52,369 bases of DNA from Pantoea brenneri (GTDB lineage Bacteria; Pseudomonadota; Gammaproteobacteria; Enterobacterales; Enterobacteriaceae): the NCBI GenBank assembly GCA_002095305.1, contig MIEI01000028.1, positions 1-52,369 on the forward strand. The letters are read 5' to 3'. This document shows positions 19,555 through 30,248 of this stretch, piece after piece; the stretch's first letter is position 1; each line of letters opens with the position of its first letter. The position numbers and the translations under genes are program-made. A model generated the notes under the pieces. The model was not told where the DNA came from. It did not search any database and was given only the letters and a program-made list of their open reading frames with translations.

Positions 19555-20107
19555 GCCTGCCGCTACCTTCCTGACCCTCTGAATTTCCCCCTGAATCATC
19601 TTTTTCAATAGTCACGGGTTGCAATTAATTTCATCTTTGCGCTATCTGAAATTTACCCACCAAAAAAACGGACGTTATGTTTCGGCTAGTGCTAAAAAAC
19701 GGAGAAATTTAACGCAAAAAGGGCAGAAGTGTGTTCTGGATCAAGAAAATACCCCTGCTAAGGGGAAGGAAAACACAGTGATACCTGTCAAAATATGTTT
19801 GTTAAATGCACGATCCATGCATGTAAATACCCGCTACACTAAAATTAACCCCACAGACTGAAGCGATTTAGCTGGAAAGCGGGGCATCATTTGTTAATAA
19901 TATGATGCAGGTGTGAAATAATGTTTGGATACTTTTGTCAAAGTTGACAAAAGGTTATAGAAAGGAGTAAAAAACCCCATAAAATTGCTGTTTATTTAAG
20001 AATAACAGCGACGTTTAAAAGGTTTTTATCCTTCCCTTGAATCGATGTGGTCAGTTTGCTGCGGGAAACGCGTGCAGGATGCCAGCGCCACTTTTGATGA
20101 GTAAGCA
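19555..20107 (+). promoter_or_regulatory. nuo operon leader region with a 22-bp palindrome
   Basis: 553 nt with no credible gene, expected to hold the nuo promoters; E. coli nuo is controlled here by ArcA, NarL, IHF and Fis. The standout is cttttgtcaa-ag-ttgacaaaag (19932-19953), a perfect 10-bp-arm palindrome 155-176 bp before nuoA. It contains TTGACA and could be an operator or an overlapping -35. A small cccct-gcta-agggg hairpin lies near 19753. The start codon at 20108 has only a weak SD. I cannot name the regulator. Confidence 0.5.
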
Positions 20108-20551
20108 ATGAGTATGTCAACTACCACCGAAATCATCGCTCAGCATTGGGCGTTTATCGTATTTATCGTCATCGCATTTGGCCTGTGTGCTTTCATGTTG
20201 ACCGGAGGATGGCTGCTTGGCGGCAGAGCACGCGCGCGTCATAAAGACACGCCGTTCGAATCGGGCATCGAGTCAGTGGGCGATACCCACATCCGCCTGT
20301 CGGCAAAATTTTATCTGGTTGCGATGTTTTTCGTCATCTTCGACGTCGAAGCCCTCTTTTTATACGCATGGGCGACCTCAATCCGCGAAAGCGGCTGGGT
20401 CGGCTTTGTGGAAGCCGCAATTTTCATTTTGGTGCTCCTGGCGGGCTTAGTCTATCTGGTACGCATCGGCGCACTCGATTGGGCTCCTGCACGTCGTCGC
20501 GTCGTGGTTAAAACCACCACGATCAGTCACACCAATCCTCACAAGCAGTAA
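20108..20551 (+). CDS. nuoA: NuoA, complex I membrane subunit
   Basis: Subunit A (ND3-like) of NADH:ubiquinone oxidoreductase, 147 aa as in E. coli. It has three membrane helices; the conserved acidic loop is FESGIESVG and helix 2 contains [18 protein letters not shown]. It sits at the junction of peripheral and membrane arms near the quinone site. It is the first gene of the nuo operon, 15 nt before nuoB. Residues after about 130 are variable, as usual. Confidence 0.97.
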   Translation: MSMSTTTEIIAQHWAFIVFIVIAFGLCAFMLTGGWLLGGRARARHKDTPFESGIESVGDTHIRLSAKFYLVAMFFVIFDVEALFLYAWATSIRESGWVGFVEAAIFILVLLAGLVYLVRIGALDWAPARRRVVVKTTTISHTNPHKQ

Positions 20552-20566
20552 AAGAGAGGCAATAAG

Positions 20567-21244
20567 ATGGACTATACGCTCACCCGCATAGACCCGAACG
20601 GTGGTGAGAACGACCGTTATCCTCTGCAAAAGCAGGAAATCGTCAGCGATCCGCTGGAGCAGCACGTTCATCGCAGCGTTTACATGGGCAAACTCGAAAA
20701 TGCCCTGCACGACATGGTGAACTGGGGACGTAAAAACTCCCTGTGGCCTTACAACTTCGGCCTCTCCTGTTGTTATGTAGAGATGACGACCTCGTTTACC
20801 GCAGTGCATGACGTGGCACGTTTCGGTGCCGAAGTTATGCGTGCCTCGCCTCGTCAGGCCGACTTTATGGTAATCGCCGGTACGCCGTTTACCAAAATGG
20901 CCCCGGTGATTCAGCGTCTGTATGACCAGATGCTGGAGCCGAAATGGGTGATCTCAATGGGTGCCTGCGCTAACTCCGGCGGCATGTATGACATCTATTC
21001 CGTGGTGCAGGGCGTGGATAAATTCCTGCCGGTTGATGTGTACATTCCTGGCTGCCCGCCGCGTCCGGAAGCCTATATGCAGGCGCTGCTGCTGTTGCAG
21101 GAGTCGATCGGCAAAGAGCGCCGTCCGCTCTCCTGGGTGGTCGGCGATCAGGGGGTTTACCGCGCCAACATGCAATCCGAGCGTGAGAGAAAACGCGGTG
21201 AGCGCATTGCGGTCACTAACCTGCGTAGCCCGGACGAAGTGTAA
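20567..21244 (+). CDS. nuoB: NuoB, complex I Fe-S subunit (cluster N2)
   Basis: 225 aa (220 in E. coli). It holds the terminal [4Fe-4S] cluster N2 that passes electrons to ubiquinone. The ligands are visible in [10 protein letters not shown] (tandem cysteines), the cysteine of [12 protein letters not shown] and the one in [13 protein letters not shown] gagaggc precedes the ATG. Peripheral arm, cytoplasmic face. The next gene, nuoC, follows after 116 nt, longer than other nuo gaps, with no clear extra gene. Confidence 0.97.
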   Translation: MDYTLTRIDPNGGENDRYPLQKQEIVSDPLEQHVHRSVYMGKLENALHDMVNWGRKNSLWPYNFGLSCCYVEMTTSFTAVHDVARFGAEVMRASPRQADFMVIAGTPFTKMAPVIQRLYDQMLEPKWVISMGACANSGGMYDIYSVVQGVDKFLPVDVYIPGCPPRPEAYMQALLLLQESIGKERRPLSWVVGDQGVYRANMQSERERKRGERIAVTNLRSPDEV

Positions 21245-21360
21245 GTTAACCGTATGGATGGCAAACCGCGCCTGCAGCAGAACATCACAATTTAATGCAT
21301 GGCCCCATCCTGACGCCTTCATTTGAGTGCCTGAGACCAGGCCGGAATGGTGAGTAACGT

Positions 21361-23160
21361 ATGACAGATTTGACCACGCAAGATCTCGCTCAGCCTTCAT
21401 GGCAAACCCGTGATCACCTGGATGACCCGGTGATCGGCGAGTTGCGTAACCGTTTTGGGCCGGATGCCTTTACCGTTCAGGCGACCCGCACCGGTATTCC
21501 GGTAGTCTGGGTGAAGCGTGAACAGCTACTGGAAATCACCGAGTTCCTGCGTAAATTACCCAAGCCTTACGTCATGCTGTATGACCTGCATGGCATGGAT
21601 GAGCGTTTACGTACCCACCGCGCAGGCTTACCTGCTGCGGATTTTTCCGTTTTCTATCATCTGCTGTCGATTGAACGTAATCGCGACATCATGCTCAAGG
21701 TAGCGTTATCTGAAAATGATATGCACCTGCCGACCCTCACCCGCCTTTTCCCGAATGCCAACTGGTATGAGCGTGAGACCTGGGAGATGTTTGGCGTGAC
21801 CTTTGATGGTCACCCGCACCTGACCCGCATTATGATGCCGCCGACCTGGGAAGGTCACCCGCTGCGCAAGGACTACCCGGCGCGCGCCACCGAATTCGAT
21901 CCGTTTACGCTGACCAAACAGAAAGAAGATCTGGAGATGGAGGCGCTGACTTTCAAGCCTGAAGACTGGGGCATGAAGCGCAGCACCGCCAATGAGGACT
22001 TCATGTTCCTCAACCTTGGTCCTAACCACCCGTCGGCGCACGGGGCCTTCCGTATCATTCTGCAGCTGGATGGCGAAGAGATCGTCGACTGCGTACCTGA
22101 CATCGGTTATCACCATCGCGGTGCCGAAAAGATGGGTGAGCGTCAGTCGTGGCACAGCTACATTCCTTACACCGACCGCGTCGAATATCTTGGCGGTTGC
22201 GTCAATGAGATGCCTTATGTGCTGGCAGTAGAGAAACTGGCCGGTATCGTGGTACCGGATCGCGTTAACGTGATCCGCGTGATGCTGTCAGAACTGTTCC
22301 GTATCAATAGCCATCTGCTCTACATTTCGACCTTTATTCAGGACGTTGGCGCCATGACGCCGGTGTTCTTTGCCTTTACCGATCGCCAGAAAATTTATGA
22401 CGTGGTTGAAGCCATTACCGGCTTCCGTATGCACCCGGCGTGGTTCCGCATTGGCGGCGTGGCGCACGACCTGCCGAAAGGCTGGGAACGTCTGCTGCGT
22501 GACTTCCTTGACTGGATGCCGAAGCGCCTGAAGGAATATGACAAAGCCGCCCTGCGTAACAGCGTGCTGGTAGGTCGTTCCAAAGGCGTTGCCGCGTACA
22601 ACATGGAAGAAGCGCTGGCGTGGGGCACCACCGGTGCTGGTCTGCGCGCCACCGGTCTCGACTTTGACGTGCGTAAATGGCGTCCGTACTCCGGCTACGA
22701 AAACTTCGATTTCGAAATCCCAATCGGTTCCGGCATCAGTGATGCTTACAGCCGCGTCCAGCTGAAGATGGAAGAGATGTGGCAGTCGCTGCGTATTCTT
22801 GAGCAGTGCCTGAACAACATGCCGGAAGGGCCGTTCAAAGCCGATCACCCGCTGACCACACCGCCGCCGAAAGAGCGGACGTTGCAGCATATTGAAACGC
22901 TGATCACCCACTTCCTGCAGGTCTCGTGGGGCCCGGTAATGCCGGCCAACGAATCCTTCCAGATGATTGAAGCGACCAAAGGGATCAACAGTTACTACCT
23001 GACCAGCGACGGCAGCACCATGAGCTACCGCACCCGCGTGCGTACGCCCAGCTTCCCGCATCTGCAGCAGATTCCTTCAGTCATCCGCGGCAGCCTGGTA
23101 TCCGACCTGATCGTATACCTCGGTAGTATCGATTTTGTTATGTCAGACGTGGACCGCTAA
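21361..23160 (+). CDS. nuoC: NuoCD, fused complex I subunits C and D
   Basis: 599-aa fusion of NuoC (30-kDa-like, about residues 1-190) and NuoD (49-kDa-like, about 210-599), as in E. coli and relatives. The C part has [21 protein letters not shown]. The D part has [16 protein letters not shown], the quinone-site region [16 protein letters not shown] and the C-terminal SDVDR. NuoD lines the ubiquinone pocket beside NuoB's N2 cluster. ATG 21361 has SD ggtgagtaacgt. It is followed 2 nt later by nuoE. Confidence 0.97.
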   Translation: MTDLTTQDLAQPSWQTRDHLDDPVIGELRNRFGPDAFTVQATRTGIPVVWVKREQLLEITEFLRKLPKPYVMLYDLHGMDERLRTHRAGLPAADFSVFYHLLSIERNRDIMLKVALSENDMHLPTLTRLFPNANWYERETWEMFGVTFDGHPHLTRIMMPPTWEGHPLRKDYPARATEFDPFTLTKQKEDLEMEALTFKPEDWGMKRSTANEDFMFLNLGPNHPSAHGAFRIILQLDGEEIVDCVPDIGYHHRGAEKMGERQSWHSYIPYTDRVEYLGGCVNEMPYVLAVEKLAGIVVPDRVNVIRVMLSELFRINSHLLYISTFIQDVGAMTPVFFAFTDRQKIYDVVEAITGFRMHPAWFRIGGVAHDLPKGWERLLRDFLDWMPKRLKEYDKAALRNSVLVGRSKGVAAYNMEEALAWGTTGAGLRATGLDFDVRKWRPYSGYENFDFEIPIGSGISDAYSRVQLKMEEMWQSLRILEQCLNNMPEGPFKADHPLTTPPPKERTLQHIETLITHFLQVSWGPVMPANESFQMIEATKGINSYYLTSDGSTMSYRTRVRTPSFPHLQQIPSVIRGSLVSDLIVYLGSIDFVMSDVDR

Positions 23161-23162
23161 TT

Positions 23163-23678
23163 ATGCACGATCAACACATTGCCATTAAAACGATCGACCC
23201 CAACGAGGTCTTCGTGCTGAGCGCGGAAGAACATCACGCCATTGAGCACGAAAAACACCACTATGAAGATGCGCGTGCAGCCTCAATCGAAGCGCTGAAG
23301 ATCGTGCAGAAAGCGCGCGGCTGGGTGCCGGATGGCGCGATTCACGCTATCGCTGAGGTGCTGGGCATTCCGGCCAGTGATGTGGAAGGTGTGGCGACAT
23401 TCTATAGCCAGATCTTCCGTCAGCCGGTTGGCCGCCATGTCATCCGTTACTGCGACAGCGTGGTGTGTCACATCACCGGCTATCAGGGCATTCAGGCTGC
23501 GCTGGAACAGAATCTGAATATCAAACCGGGCCAGACCACGGCGGACGGACGCTTTACCCTGCTGCCGACCTGCTGTCTGGGCAACTGCGATAAAGGGCCA
23601 ACGATGATGGTGGATGAAGACACCCACGTGCATCTGACGCCTGAAGGCATCGCCACTTTGCTGGAGCAGTATCAATGA
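23163..23678 (+). CDS. nuoE: NuoE, complex I 24-kDa Fe-S subunit (N1a)
   Basis: 171 aa (166 in E. coli). It is a thioredoxin-like [2Fe-2S] protein whose four ligands are the two cysteines of [11 protein letters not shown] and the two of [10 protein letters not shown]. It is part of the NADH dehydrogenase module with NuoF and NuoG. ATG at 23163. Its stop overlaps the nuoF start (ATGA), indicating coupled translation. Confidence 0.96.
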   Translation: MHDQHIAIKTIDPNEVFVLSAEEHHAIEHEKHHYEDARAASIEALKIVQKARGWVPDGAIHAIAEVLGIPASDVEGVATFYSQIFRQPVGRHVIRYCDSVVCHITGYQGIQAALEQNLNIKPGQTTADGRFTLLPTCCLGNCDKGPTMMVDEDTHVHLTPEGIATLLEQYQ

Positions 23679-25021
23679 CATTGAAAACTATCATTCGTAC
23701 TGCTGAAACCCATCCTCTTACCTGGCGGATGCGCGACGACAAGCAGCCGGTGTGGATTGATGAATACCGCAGTAAAAACGGTTATGCCGGCGCTGAAAAA
23801 GCGTTAAACAGCATGTCACCTGACGAAATCGTGGCGGCAGTAAAAGACTCTGGCCTGAAAGGGCGCGGCGGTGCGGGCTTCTCCACCGGCCTGAAGTGGA
23901 GCCTGATGCCGAAAGATGAGTCGATGAACATCCGTTACCTGCTGTGTAACGCCGATGAAATGGAGCCGGGCACCTATAAAGACCGCCTGCTGATGGAGCA
24001 GATGCCTCACCAGCTGGTGGAAGGGATGCTGATCAGTGCCTTTGCGCTGAAGGCTTACCGTGGCTACATCTTCCTGCGTGGCGAATACATTGAAGCTGCG
24101 GTGCATCTGCGCCGGGCGATTGCTGAAGCCACCGAAGCGGGCTATCTCGGTAAAAACATTCTCGGCACCGGTTTTGACTTCGAACTGATTGTGCACACCG
24201 GCGCGGGTCGTTATATCTGCGGCGAAGAGACAGCACTGATTAACTCGCTGGAAGGCCGTCGTGCTAACCCGCGTTCCAAACCGCCGTTCCCGGCGAGTGC
24301 GGGCGCATGGGGTAAACCGACCTGCGTTAACAATGTGGAAACGTTGTCAAACGTGCCGGCCATCCTGGCAAACGGCGTCGACTGGTACAAAGGCATCTCG
24401 AAAAGTGACGACGCCGGCACCAAGATGATGGGCTTTTCCGGTCGGGTGAAAAATCCTGGCGTCTGGGAACTGCCGTTCGGCATTACTGCACGTGAAATTC
24501 TGGAAGATTACGCCGGCGGGATGCGTGACGGACTGCGCTTCAAAGCCTGGCAGCCAGGCGGGGCAGGGACCGACTTCCTGACGGATGAGCACCTGGATCT
24601 GCCGATGGAGTTTGCCAGCATTGGTAAAGCCGGCAGCCGTCTGGGAACCGCGCTGGCGATGGCAGTCGATCATGAAATCAACATGGTTTCGCTGGTGCGT
24701 AATCTTGAAGAGTTCTTCGCCCGTGAATCGTGCGGCTGGTGTACGCCATGCCGTGACGGTCTGCCGTGGAGCGTAAAAATTCTGCGCGCGCTGGAGCAGA
24801 AGCAGGGTCAGCCAGGCGACATCGAAACCTTACAGCAACTCTGCCGTCAGCTCGGCCCGGGTAAAACCTTCTGCGCACACGCGCCGGGTGCGGTTGAGCC
24901 GCTGCAGAGTGCGATTAAATATTTCCGTGAAGAGTTTGAAGCCGGCATTGCGCCGCAGGTGTTCGGTAATACCCGCGCGATTGGCGGGATTCAGCCAAAC
25001 CTGCTGAAAGCGCGCTGGTAA
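23675..25021 (+). CDS. nuoF: NuoF, NADH-binding flavoprotein of complex I
   Basis: 448 aa (445 in E. coli). It oxidises NADH on FMN and passes electrons to cluster N3. The FMN/NADH loop is [13 protein letters not shown], with the second nucleotide motif [16 protein letters not shown]. The N3 [4Fe-4S] ligands are in [12 protein letters not shown] plus a later cysteine in KTFCAHAPG. It overlaps nuoE by 4 nt. A 114-nt gap precedes nuoG. Confidence 0.97.
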   Translation: MTLKTIIRTAETHPLTWRMRDDKQPVWIDEYRSKNGYAGAEKALNSMSPDEIVAAVKDSGLKGRGGAGFSTGLKWSLMPKDESMNIRYLLCNADEMEPGTYKDRLLMEQMPHQLVEGMLISAFALKAYRGYIFLRGEYIEAAVHLRRAIAEATEAGYLGKNILGTGFDFELIVHTGAGRYICGEETALINSLEGRRANPRSKPPFPASAGAWGKPTCVNNVETLSNVPAILANGVDWYKGISKSDDAGTKMMGFSGRVKNPGVWELPFGITAREILEDYAGGMRDGLRFKAWQPGGAGTDFLTDEHLDLPMEFASIGKAGSRLGTALAMAVDHEINMVSLVRNLEEFFARESCGWCTPCRDGLPWSVKILRALEQKQGQPGDIETLQQLCRQLGPGKTFCAHAPGAVEPLQSAIKYFREEFEAGIAPQVFGNTRAIGGIQPNLLKARW

Positions 25022-25135
25022 TTCGCCGCAGCACACGGAATCAGGCCTGGTGCCGCCGCCCCGATAATCGCAGTGTGTCGGGGCAAGAATTTGATTAACG
25101 CTCGTTTCTGACGAGCCTTACGGAAGCATGTCACT

Positions 25136-27859
25136 ATGGCTACAATCCATGTAGACGGTAAAGAGTATGATGTGAACGGAGCGGACAACCTGCTACAGGC
25201 GTGTCTCTCTCTGGGCCTTGATATTCCTTATTTTTGCTGGCATCCGGCGCTGGGAAGCGTTGGGGCCTGCCGCCAGTGCGCGGTAAAGCAATTCCAGAAT
25301 GCCGAAGATACCCGCGGCCGTCTTGTCATGTCCTGCATGACGCCGGCTTCTGACGGCACATTTATCTCCATCGACGATGGCGAAGCGAAAGAGTTCCGCG
25401 AAAGCGTGGTGGAGTGGCTGATGACCAACCACCCGCACGACTGCCCGGTCTGTGAAGAAGGGGGTAACTGTCACCTGCAGGATATGACAGTGATGACCGG
25501 CCACAGCTTCCGCCGTTATCGCTTCACCAAACGTACCCACCGCAATCAGGATCTTGGCCCGTTCATTTCTCACGAGATGAACCGCTGTATCGCCTGCTAT
25601 CGCTGTGTGCGTTACTACAAAGATTATGCCGACGGCAAAGATCTCGGGGTCTATGGCGCGCACGACAACGTCTATTTCGGTCGCCCGGAAGATGGCACGC
25701 TGGAGAGCGAATTCTCCGGTAACCTGGTTGAGATCTGCCCGACCGGCGTGTTCACCGATAAAACCCACTCTGAACGCTATAACCGTAAATGGGATATGCA
25801 GTTTGCTCCGAGCATCTGCCAGCAGTGCAGCGTTGGCTGTAACACCAGTCCGGGTGAGCGTTACGGGGAGCTGCGCCGCATTGAGAACCGCTACAACGGC
25901 ACGGTAAACCACTACTTCCTGTGTGACCGTGGCCGTTTTGGTTACGGCTACGTTAACCGCAAAGATCGTCCCCGCCAGCCGATGCTGCTGCGCGGCAACG
26001 ACTGGGTGACGCTGAACGCAGAACAGGCAGTTAATGCCGGCGCAGATCTGTTGCGTCAGGCGAAAAAAGTGATTGGTATCGGTTCGCCGCGCGCCAGTGT
26101 TGAAAGCAACTTTGCGCTGCGTGAGCTGGTTGGCGCCGAAAACTTCTCCACCGGGATGCCGGCTGGCGAACAGGCCCGGCTGGAACTGATGCTGAAAGTA
26201 CTGCGTGAAGGCGGGATCTACACGCCATCGCTGCGCGAAATTGAAAGCTACGATGCGGTGCTGGTGCTGGGTGAAGATCTGACCCAGGTTGGCGCACGCG
26301 TGGCGCTGTCAGTGCGTCAGGCCGTTAAAGGCAAGGCGCGCGACATGGCTGCCGCCCAGAAAGTGGCAGACTGGCAGATTGCAGCGATTCTCAACATCGG
26401 TCAGAACGCCAAACATCCGCTGTTTATCACTAACGTCGATGAAACCCGTCTGGATGATATCGCTGCCTGGAGCTACCGTGCACCGGTTGAAGATCAGGCG
26501 CGCCTCGGTTTCGCCATCGCCAACGCGCTGGATGAAACTGCTCCGGCGGTGACCGATTTCGACAGCAAACTGAACGGCAAGATGGATGTTATCGTGCAGG
26601 CGCTGGCCGGCGCGAAAAAACCGTTAATCATTTCCGGTACCCATTCCGGCAGCAGCGCGATGATCGAAGCGGCTGCCAACGTGGCCAAAGCGCTGAAAGC
26701 GCGCGGTGCCGATGTCGGGATAACGCTGCTGGCGGGACATGCCAACAGTGTGGGTCTTGGCCTGATGGGCGGCAATACGCTGGAAAGCGCGCTGGAGCAA
26801 CTGAGCAACGGTGAAGCCGATGCGCTGGTGGTGCTGGAAAACGATCTCTATCGCCATGCACCGAAAGCGCTGGTTGATGCGGCACTGGCACAGACCACCA
26901 ACGTGATTGTGGTGGATCATCAGCGTACCGCTACGCTGGAGAAAGCCGGGCTGGTGTTATCGACCGCCAGCTTCGCCGAAAGTGACGGAACCTCGATTAA
27001 CCATGAAGGCCGCGCACAGCGTTTCTTCCAGGTTTACGATCCTTCCTACTACGACAACAGCATTGTGATGCTTGAAAGCTGGCGCTGGCTGCATTCGCTG
27101 CACAGCACGCTGGAAAGTCGTCACGTCGACTGGACGCAGCTGGACCACGTGATCGATGCGGTGGTGAGTCATCTGCCACAGCTGGCCGGCATCAAGGATG
27201 CGGCGCCGGATGCCAGCTTCCGTATTCGCGGGCAGAAACTGTCGCGTTCACCGCACCGTTCCAGTGGCCGTACCGCCGCGCGCGCCAACATCAGCGTGCA
27301 CGAACCGCGTCAGCCGCAGGATCAGGACACCATGTTCGCCTTCTCAATGGAAGGCAACAACCAGCCAGGCGCGCCACGTTCGCAGATTCCGTTTGCCTGG
27401 GCACCGGGCTGGAACTCACCGCAGGCGTGGAACAAATTCCAGGTTGAAGTGGGCGGTAAACTGCGTAATGGCGATCCGGGCGTACGCCTGTTTGAAGCCA
27501 GCGCCGCCCAGCTGCCGTGGTTCAGCAACGTCCCTGCGGCGTTTGTCAGCGAAACGCAGTGGCGCGTGGCACCTTACTATCAGCTGTTTGGCAGTGAAGA
27601 GATGTCACAGCGTTCGCCGGTATTCCAGCAGCGCATGGCGCAGCCGATGCTGGTGATTAACCCGGATGATGCGGCGAAACTGGGTGTTAACAACGGCGCA
27701 GCCGTTGAGTTTACCTGTGCCGGTGAAACCGTACGTCTGCCGGTCCGTTTCTCAGCGTCACTGCAGGCGGGACAGATTGGCCTGCCGCTGGGCATGCCGG
27801 GTGTACCGCCGTTCCTGGCGAACGGAAAAATCGACAAACTGCAGGAGACGGCGCAATGA
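25136..27859 (+). CDS. nuoG: NuoG, complex I 75-kDa Fe-S subunit
   Basis: 907 aa (about 908 in E. coli), the largest peripheral subunit and electron wire. The N-terminal [2Fe-2S] N1b domain carries [16 protein letters not shown]; a His/Cys [4Fe-4S] N5 site follows in [18 protein letters not shown]4 uses [12 protein letters not shown] plus EICPTGVF. The enteric-type extra cluster N7 ligands CQQCSVGCN plus a downstream cysteine (FLCDRGRFG) are present. The long C-terminal part is a molybdopterin-oxidoreductase-like fold without cofactor. Its stop overlaps the nuoH start. Confidence 0.97.
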   Translation: MATIHVDGKEYDVNGADNLLQACLSLGLDIPYFCWHPALGSVGACRQCAVKQFQNAEDTRGRLVMSCMTPASDGTFISIDDGEAKEFRESVVEWLMTNHPHDCPVCEEGGNCHLQDMTVMTGHSFRRYRFTKRTHRNQDLGPFISHEMNRCIACYRCVRYYKDYADGKDLGVYGAHDNVYFGRPEDGTLESEFSGNLVEICPTGVFTDKTHSERYNRKWDMQFAPSICQQCSVGCNTSPGERYGELRRIENRYNGTVNHYFLCDRGRFGYGYVNRKDRPRQPMLLRGNDWVTLNAEQAVNAGADLLRQAKKVIGIGSPRASVESNFALRELVGAENFSTGMPAGEQARLELMLKVLREGGIYTPSLREIESYDAVLVLGEDLTQVGARVALSVRQAVKGKARDMAAAQKVADWQIAAILNIGQNAKHPLFITNVDETRLDDIAAWSYRAPVEDQARLGFAIANALDETAPAVTDFDSKLNGKMDVIVQALAGAKKPLIISGTHSGSSAMIEAAANVAKALKARGADVGITLLAGHANSVGLGLMGGNTLESALEQLSNGEADALVVLENDLYRHAPKALVDAALAQTTNVIVVDHQRTATLEKAGLVLSTASFAESDGTSINHEGRAQRFFQVYDPSYYDNSIVMLESWRWLHSLHSTLESRHVDWTQLDHVIDAVVSHLPQLAGIKDAAPDASFRIRGQKLSRSPHRSSGRTAARANISVHEPRQPQDQDTMFAFSMEGNNQPGAPRSQIPFAWAPGWNSPQAWNKFQVEVGGKLRNGDPGVRLFEASAAQLPWFSNVPAAFVSETQWRVAPYYQLFGSEEMSQRSPVFQQRMAQPMLVINPDDAAKLGVNNGAAVEFTCAGETVRLPVRFSASLQAGQIGLPLGMPGVPPFLANGKIDKLQETAQ

Positions 27860-28833
27860 GCTGGTTAACACCGGATGTTATCGACATTCTGCTGGCCATC
27901 GGTAAAGCCATCGTCATTCTGCTGGTGGTGGTGGCCTGTGGCGCGTTCATGAGCTTTGCCGAGCGTCGTCTGCTCGGCCTGTTCCAGAACCGTTACGGAC
28001 CGAACCGGGTAGGCTGGGGCGGATCGCTGCAGCTGGTGGCGGATATGATCAAAATGTTCTTTAAAGAGGACTGGGTCCCGCCGTTTACCGACCGCTTCAT
28101 TTTCACCCTGGCACCGGTTATCGCTTTCGTGTCGCTGCTGCTGGCGTTTGCGATTGTGCCGGTTTCGCCGACCTGGATGGTGACGGACCTGAATATCGGT
28201 CTGCTGTTCTTCCTGATGATGGCGGGCCTGGCGGTCTACGCCGTGCTGTTCGCTGGCTGGTCGAGTAACAACAAATACTCGCTGCTGGGTGCGATGCGTG
28301 CTTCGGCGCAGACGCTGAGCTACGAAGTGTTTCTCGGGCTGTCGCTGATGGGTGTGGTGGCGCAGGCGGGCTCGTTCAACATGAACGATATCGTCAACAG
28401 CCAGACGCACCTGTGGAACATCATTCCGCAGTTCTTCGGCTTCGTAACCTTCTGTATTGCTGGCGTTGCGGTGTGTCACCGTCATCCATTTGACCAGCCG
28501 GAAGCCGAGCAGGAACTGGCCGATGGTTACCACATTGAATATGCCGGTATGAAGTTCGGCCTGTTCTTTGTCGGCGAATATGTGGCGATTACCACCGTGT
28601 CGGCGCTGATCGTCACGCTGTTCTTTGGTGGCTGGCATGGCCCATTCCTGCCGCCGTTCATCTGGTTCGCCCTGAAAACGGCGTTCTTTATGATGATGTT
28701 CATCCTGATTCGTGCTGCGCTTCCGCGTCCACGCTATGACCAGGTGCTGTCGTTCGGCTGGAAAGTGTGTCTGCCGTTGACGCTGTTGAACCTGCTGGCG
28801 ACCGCCGCAGTGATTCTCTACACAGCGCAGTAA
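27856..28833 (+). CDS. nuoH: NuoH, complex I membrane subunit (ND1-like)
   Basis: 325 aa, the E. coli length, with about eight membrane helices. It forms the membrane side of the quinone tunnel. Conserved motifs include [22 protein letters not shown], the loop [24 protein letters not shown] with its clustered acidic residues, and [11 protein letters not shown] near the end. It overlaps nuoG by 4 nt and is 11 nt from nuoI. Confidence 0.97.
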   Translation: MSWLTPDVIDILLAIGKAIVILLVVVACGAFMSFAERRLLGLFQNRYGPNRVGWGGSLQLVADMIKMFFKEDWVPPFTDRFIFTLAPVIAFVSLLLAFAIVPVSPTWMVTDLNIGLLFFLMMAGLAVYAVLFAGWSSNNKYSLLGAMRASAQTLSYEVFLGLSLMGVVAQAGSFNMNDIVNSQTHLWNIIPQFFGFVTFCIAGVAVCHRHPFDQPEAEQELADGYHIEYAGMKFGLFFVGEYVAITTVSALIVTLFFGGWHGPFLPPFIWFALKTAFFMMMFILIRAALPRPRYDQVLSFGWKVCLPLTLLNLLATAAVILYTAQ

Positions 28834-28844
28834 GGGGTTAACAA

Positions 28845-29387
28845 ATGACTTTAAAAGATATTGTCGTTGGCTTCGGCACGACAGTCCGCAGTATCTGGCT
28901 GATTGGCCTGCACGCCTTCGCCAAACGTGAAACGCAGATGTACCCGGAAGAGCCGGTTTATCTGCCACCACGCTATCGCGGCCGCATCGTGTTAACCCGC
29001 GATCCGGATGGCGAAGAGCGTTGCGTAGCCTGTAACCTGTGCGCCGTTGCCTGTCCGGTCGGCTGTATTTCGCTGCAGAAAGCGGAAACCAAAGATGGTC
29101 GCTGGTACCCGGAGTTCTTCCGCATCAACTTCTCACGCTGCATCTTCTGCGGCATGTGTGAGGAAGCCTGTCCGACCACGGCGATTCAGCTGACGCCTGA
29201 TTTCGAACTGGGTGAGTTCAAGCGTCAGGATCTGGTGTACGAGAAGGACGATCTGCTGATCTCGGGTCCGGGTAAATATCCGGAATACAACTTCTACCGC
29301 ATGGCGGGTATGGCGATTGACGGTAAAGATAAAGGCGAAGCGGAAAATGAAGCTAAGCCTATCGACGTCAAAGGCTTATTACCTTAA
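28845..29387 (+). CDS. nuoI: NuoI, complex I 23-kDa ferredoxin subunit (N6a/N6b)
   Basis: 180 aa, as in E. coli. Two classical CxxCxxCxxxCP motifs ([15 protein letters not shown] and [14 protein letters not shown]) bind [4Fe-4S] clusters N6a and N6b that bridge NuoG and NuoB. A short amphipathic N-terminal helix ([21 protein letters not shown]) docks on NuoH. The C-terminal [20 protein letters not shown] is conserved in enterics. Confidence 0.97.
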   Translation: MTLKDIVVGFGTTVRSIWLIGLHAFAKRETQMYPEEPVYLPPRYRGRIVLTRDPDGEERCVACNLCAVACPVGCISLQKAETKDGRWYPEFFRINFSRCIFCGMCEEACPTTAIQLTPDFELGEFKRQDLVYEKDDLLISGPGKYPEYNFYRMAGMAIDGKDKGEAENEAKPIDVKGLLP

Positions 29388-29397
29388 GGAGCAAGGC

Positions 29398-29949
29398 ATG
29401 GAATTTGCGTTTTATCTTTGCGGGCTGGTGGCGGTGCTGACGACGTTGCGCGTCATTACCCACACTAATCCGGTACATGCGTTGCTGTACCTGATCATTT
29501 CGCTGCTGTCGATTGCCGGCGTCTTCTTCTCTATGGGCGCCTATTTTGCCGGCGCGCTGGAGATCATCGTTTACGCCGGTGCGATTATGGTGCTGTTCGT
29601 CTTCGTGGTGATGATGCTGAACCTGGGCAAACAGACTGAGAAGCAGGAGCGCGAGTGGCTGAGTCCGTCACTGTGGATTGGGCCTGGCCTGGTCTCGCTG
29701 TTGCTGCTGGTAGTCATGGTCTACGCCATCCTGACCGCTAACGATCAGGGCATTGACGGCACCATTATCGACGCGAAAGCGGTCGGCATCAGCCTGTTTG
29801 GTCCTTACGTGCTGGCGGTTGAACTGGCGTCAATGCTGCTGCTGGCGGGTCTGGTAGTGGCGTTCCACGTCGGTCGTGAAGATCGTCAGGGTGAAGTTCT
29901 CAGCAACCGCGTTTCTGACGCCGCGCAAGCGAAAAAGGAGAATGCATGA
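29398..29949 (+). CDS. nuoJ: NuoJ, complex I membrane subunit (ND6-like)
   Basis: 183 aa (184 in E. coli). It has five predicted membrane helices, and the conserved [22 protein letters not shown] helix carries the pi-bulge glutamate/tyrosine region. Start ATG 29398 with SD aaggagcaaggc is preferred; the frame is open upstream to 29317 inside nuoI but that part is not conserved. It overlaps nuoK by 4 nt. Confidence 0.96.
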   Translation: MEFAFYLCGLVAVLTTLRVITHTNPVHALLYLIISLLSIAGVFFSMGAYFAGALEIIVYAGAIMVLFVFVVMMLNLGKQTEKQEREWLSPSLWIGPGLVSLLLLVVMVYAILTANDQGIDGTIIDAKAVGISLFGPYVLAVELASMLLLAGLVVAFHVGREDRQGEVLSNRVSDAAQAKKENA

Positions 29950-30248
29950 TCCCGTTACAACATGGATTGATACTTGCTGCCGTGCTATTTGTCCTTGGTC
30001 TGACCTCGCTGGTGATCCGCCGCAATCTGCTGTTTATGCTGATTGGCCTGGAGATCATGATTAACGCCGCCGCCTTAGCACTGGTGGTTGCGGGGAGCTA
30101 CTGGGGGCAGGCCGATGGACAGGTGATGTATATCCTGGCGATCAGTCTGGCCGCCGCCGAAGCGAGTATTGGCCTGGCGCTGCTGCTCCAGCTCTATCGT
30201 CGTCGTCAGACGCTGAACATTGACACTGTGAGCGAGATGCGCGGATGA
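29946..30248 (+). CDS. nuoK: NuoK, complex I membrane subunit (ND4L-like)
   Basis: 100 aa, exactly the E. coli length. Three membrane helices carry two buried glutamates used in proton transfer, in [13 protein letters not shown] and [18 protein letters not shown]. It starts with ATG overlapping nuoJ's stop and ends overlapping nuoL's start, a tight translational chain. Confidence 0.97.
   Translation: MIPLQHGLILAAVLFVLGLTSLVIRRNLLFMLIGLEIMINAAALALVVAGSYWGQADGQVMYILAISLAAAEASIGLALLLQLYRRRQTLNIDTVSEMRG

Noticed and set aside
19619..19861. 80-codon plus-strand frame in the nuo leader
   Set aside because: Lys/Asn-rich translation of AT-rich regulatory DNA; no ribosome site.
22288..23061. 257-codon minus-strand frame opposite nuoCD
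   Set aside because: Antisense shadow of a strongly conserved gene; no ribosome site or homology.
27865..28971. 368-codon minus-strand frame opposite nuoH
   Set aside because: Low-complexity His/Gln/Arg-rich translation typical of the antisense of a hydrophobic membrane protein gene.
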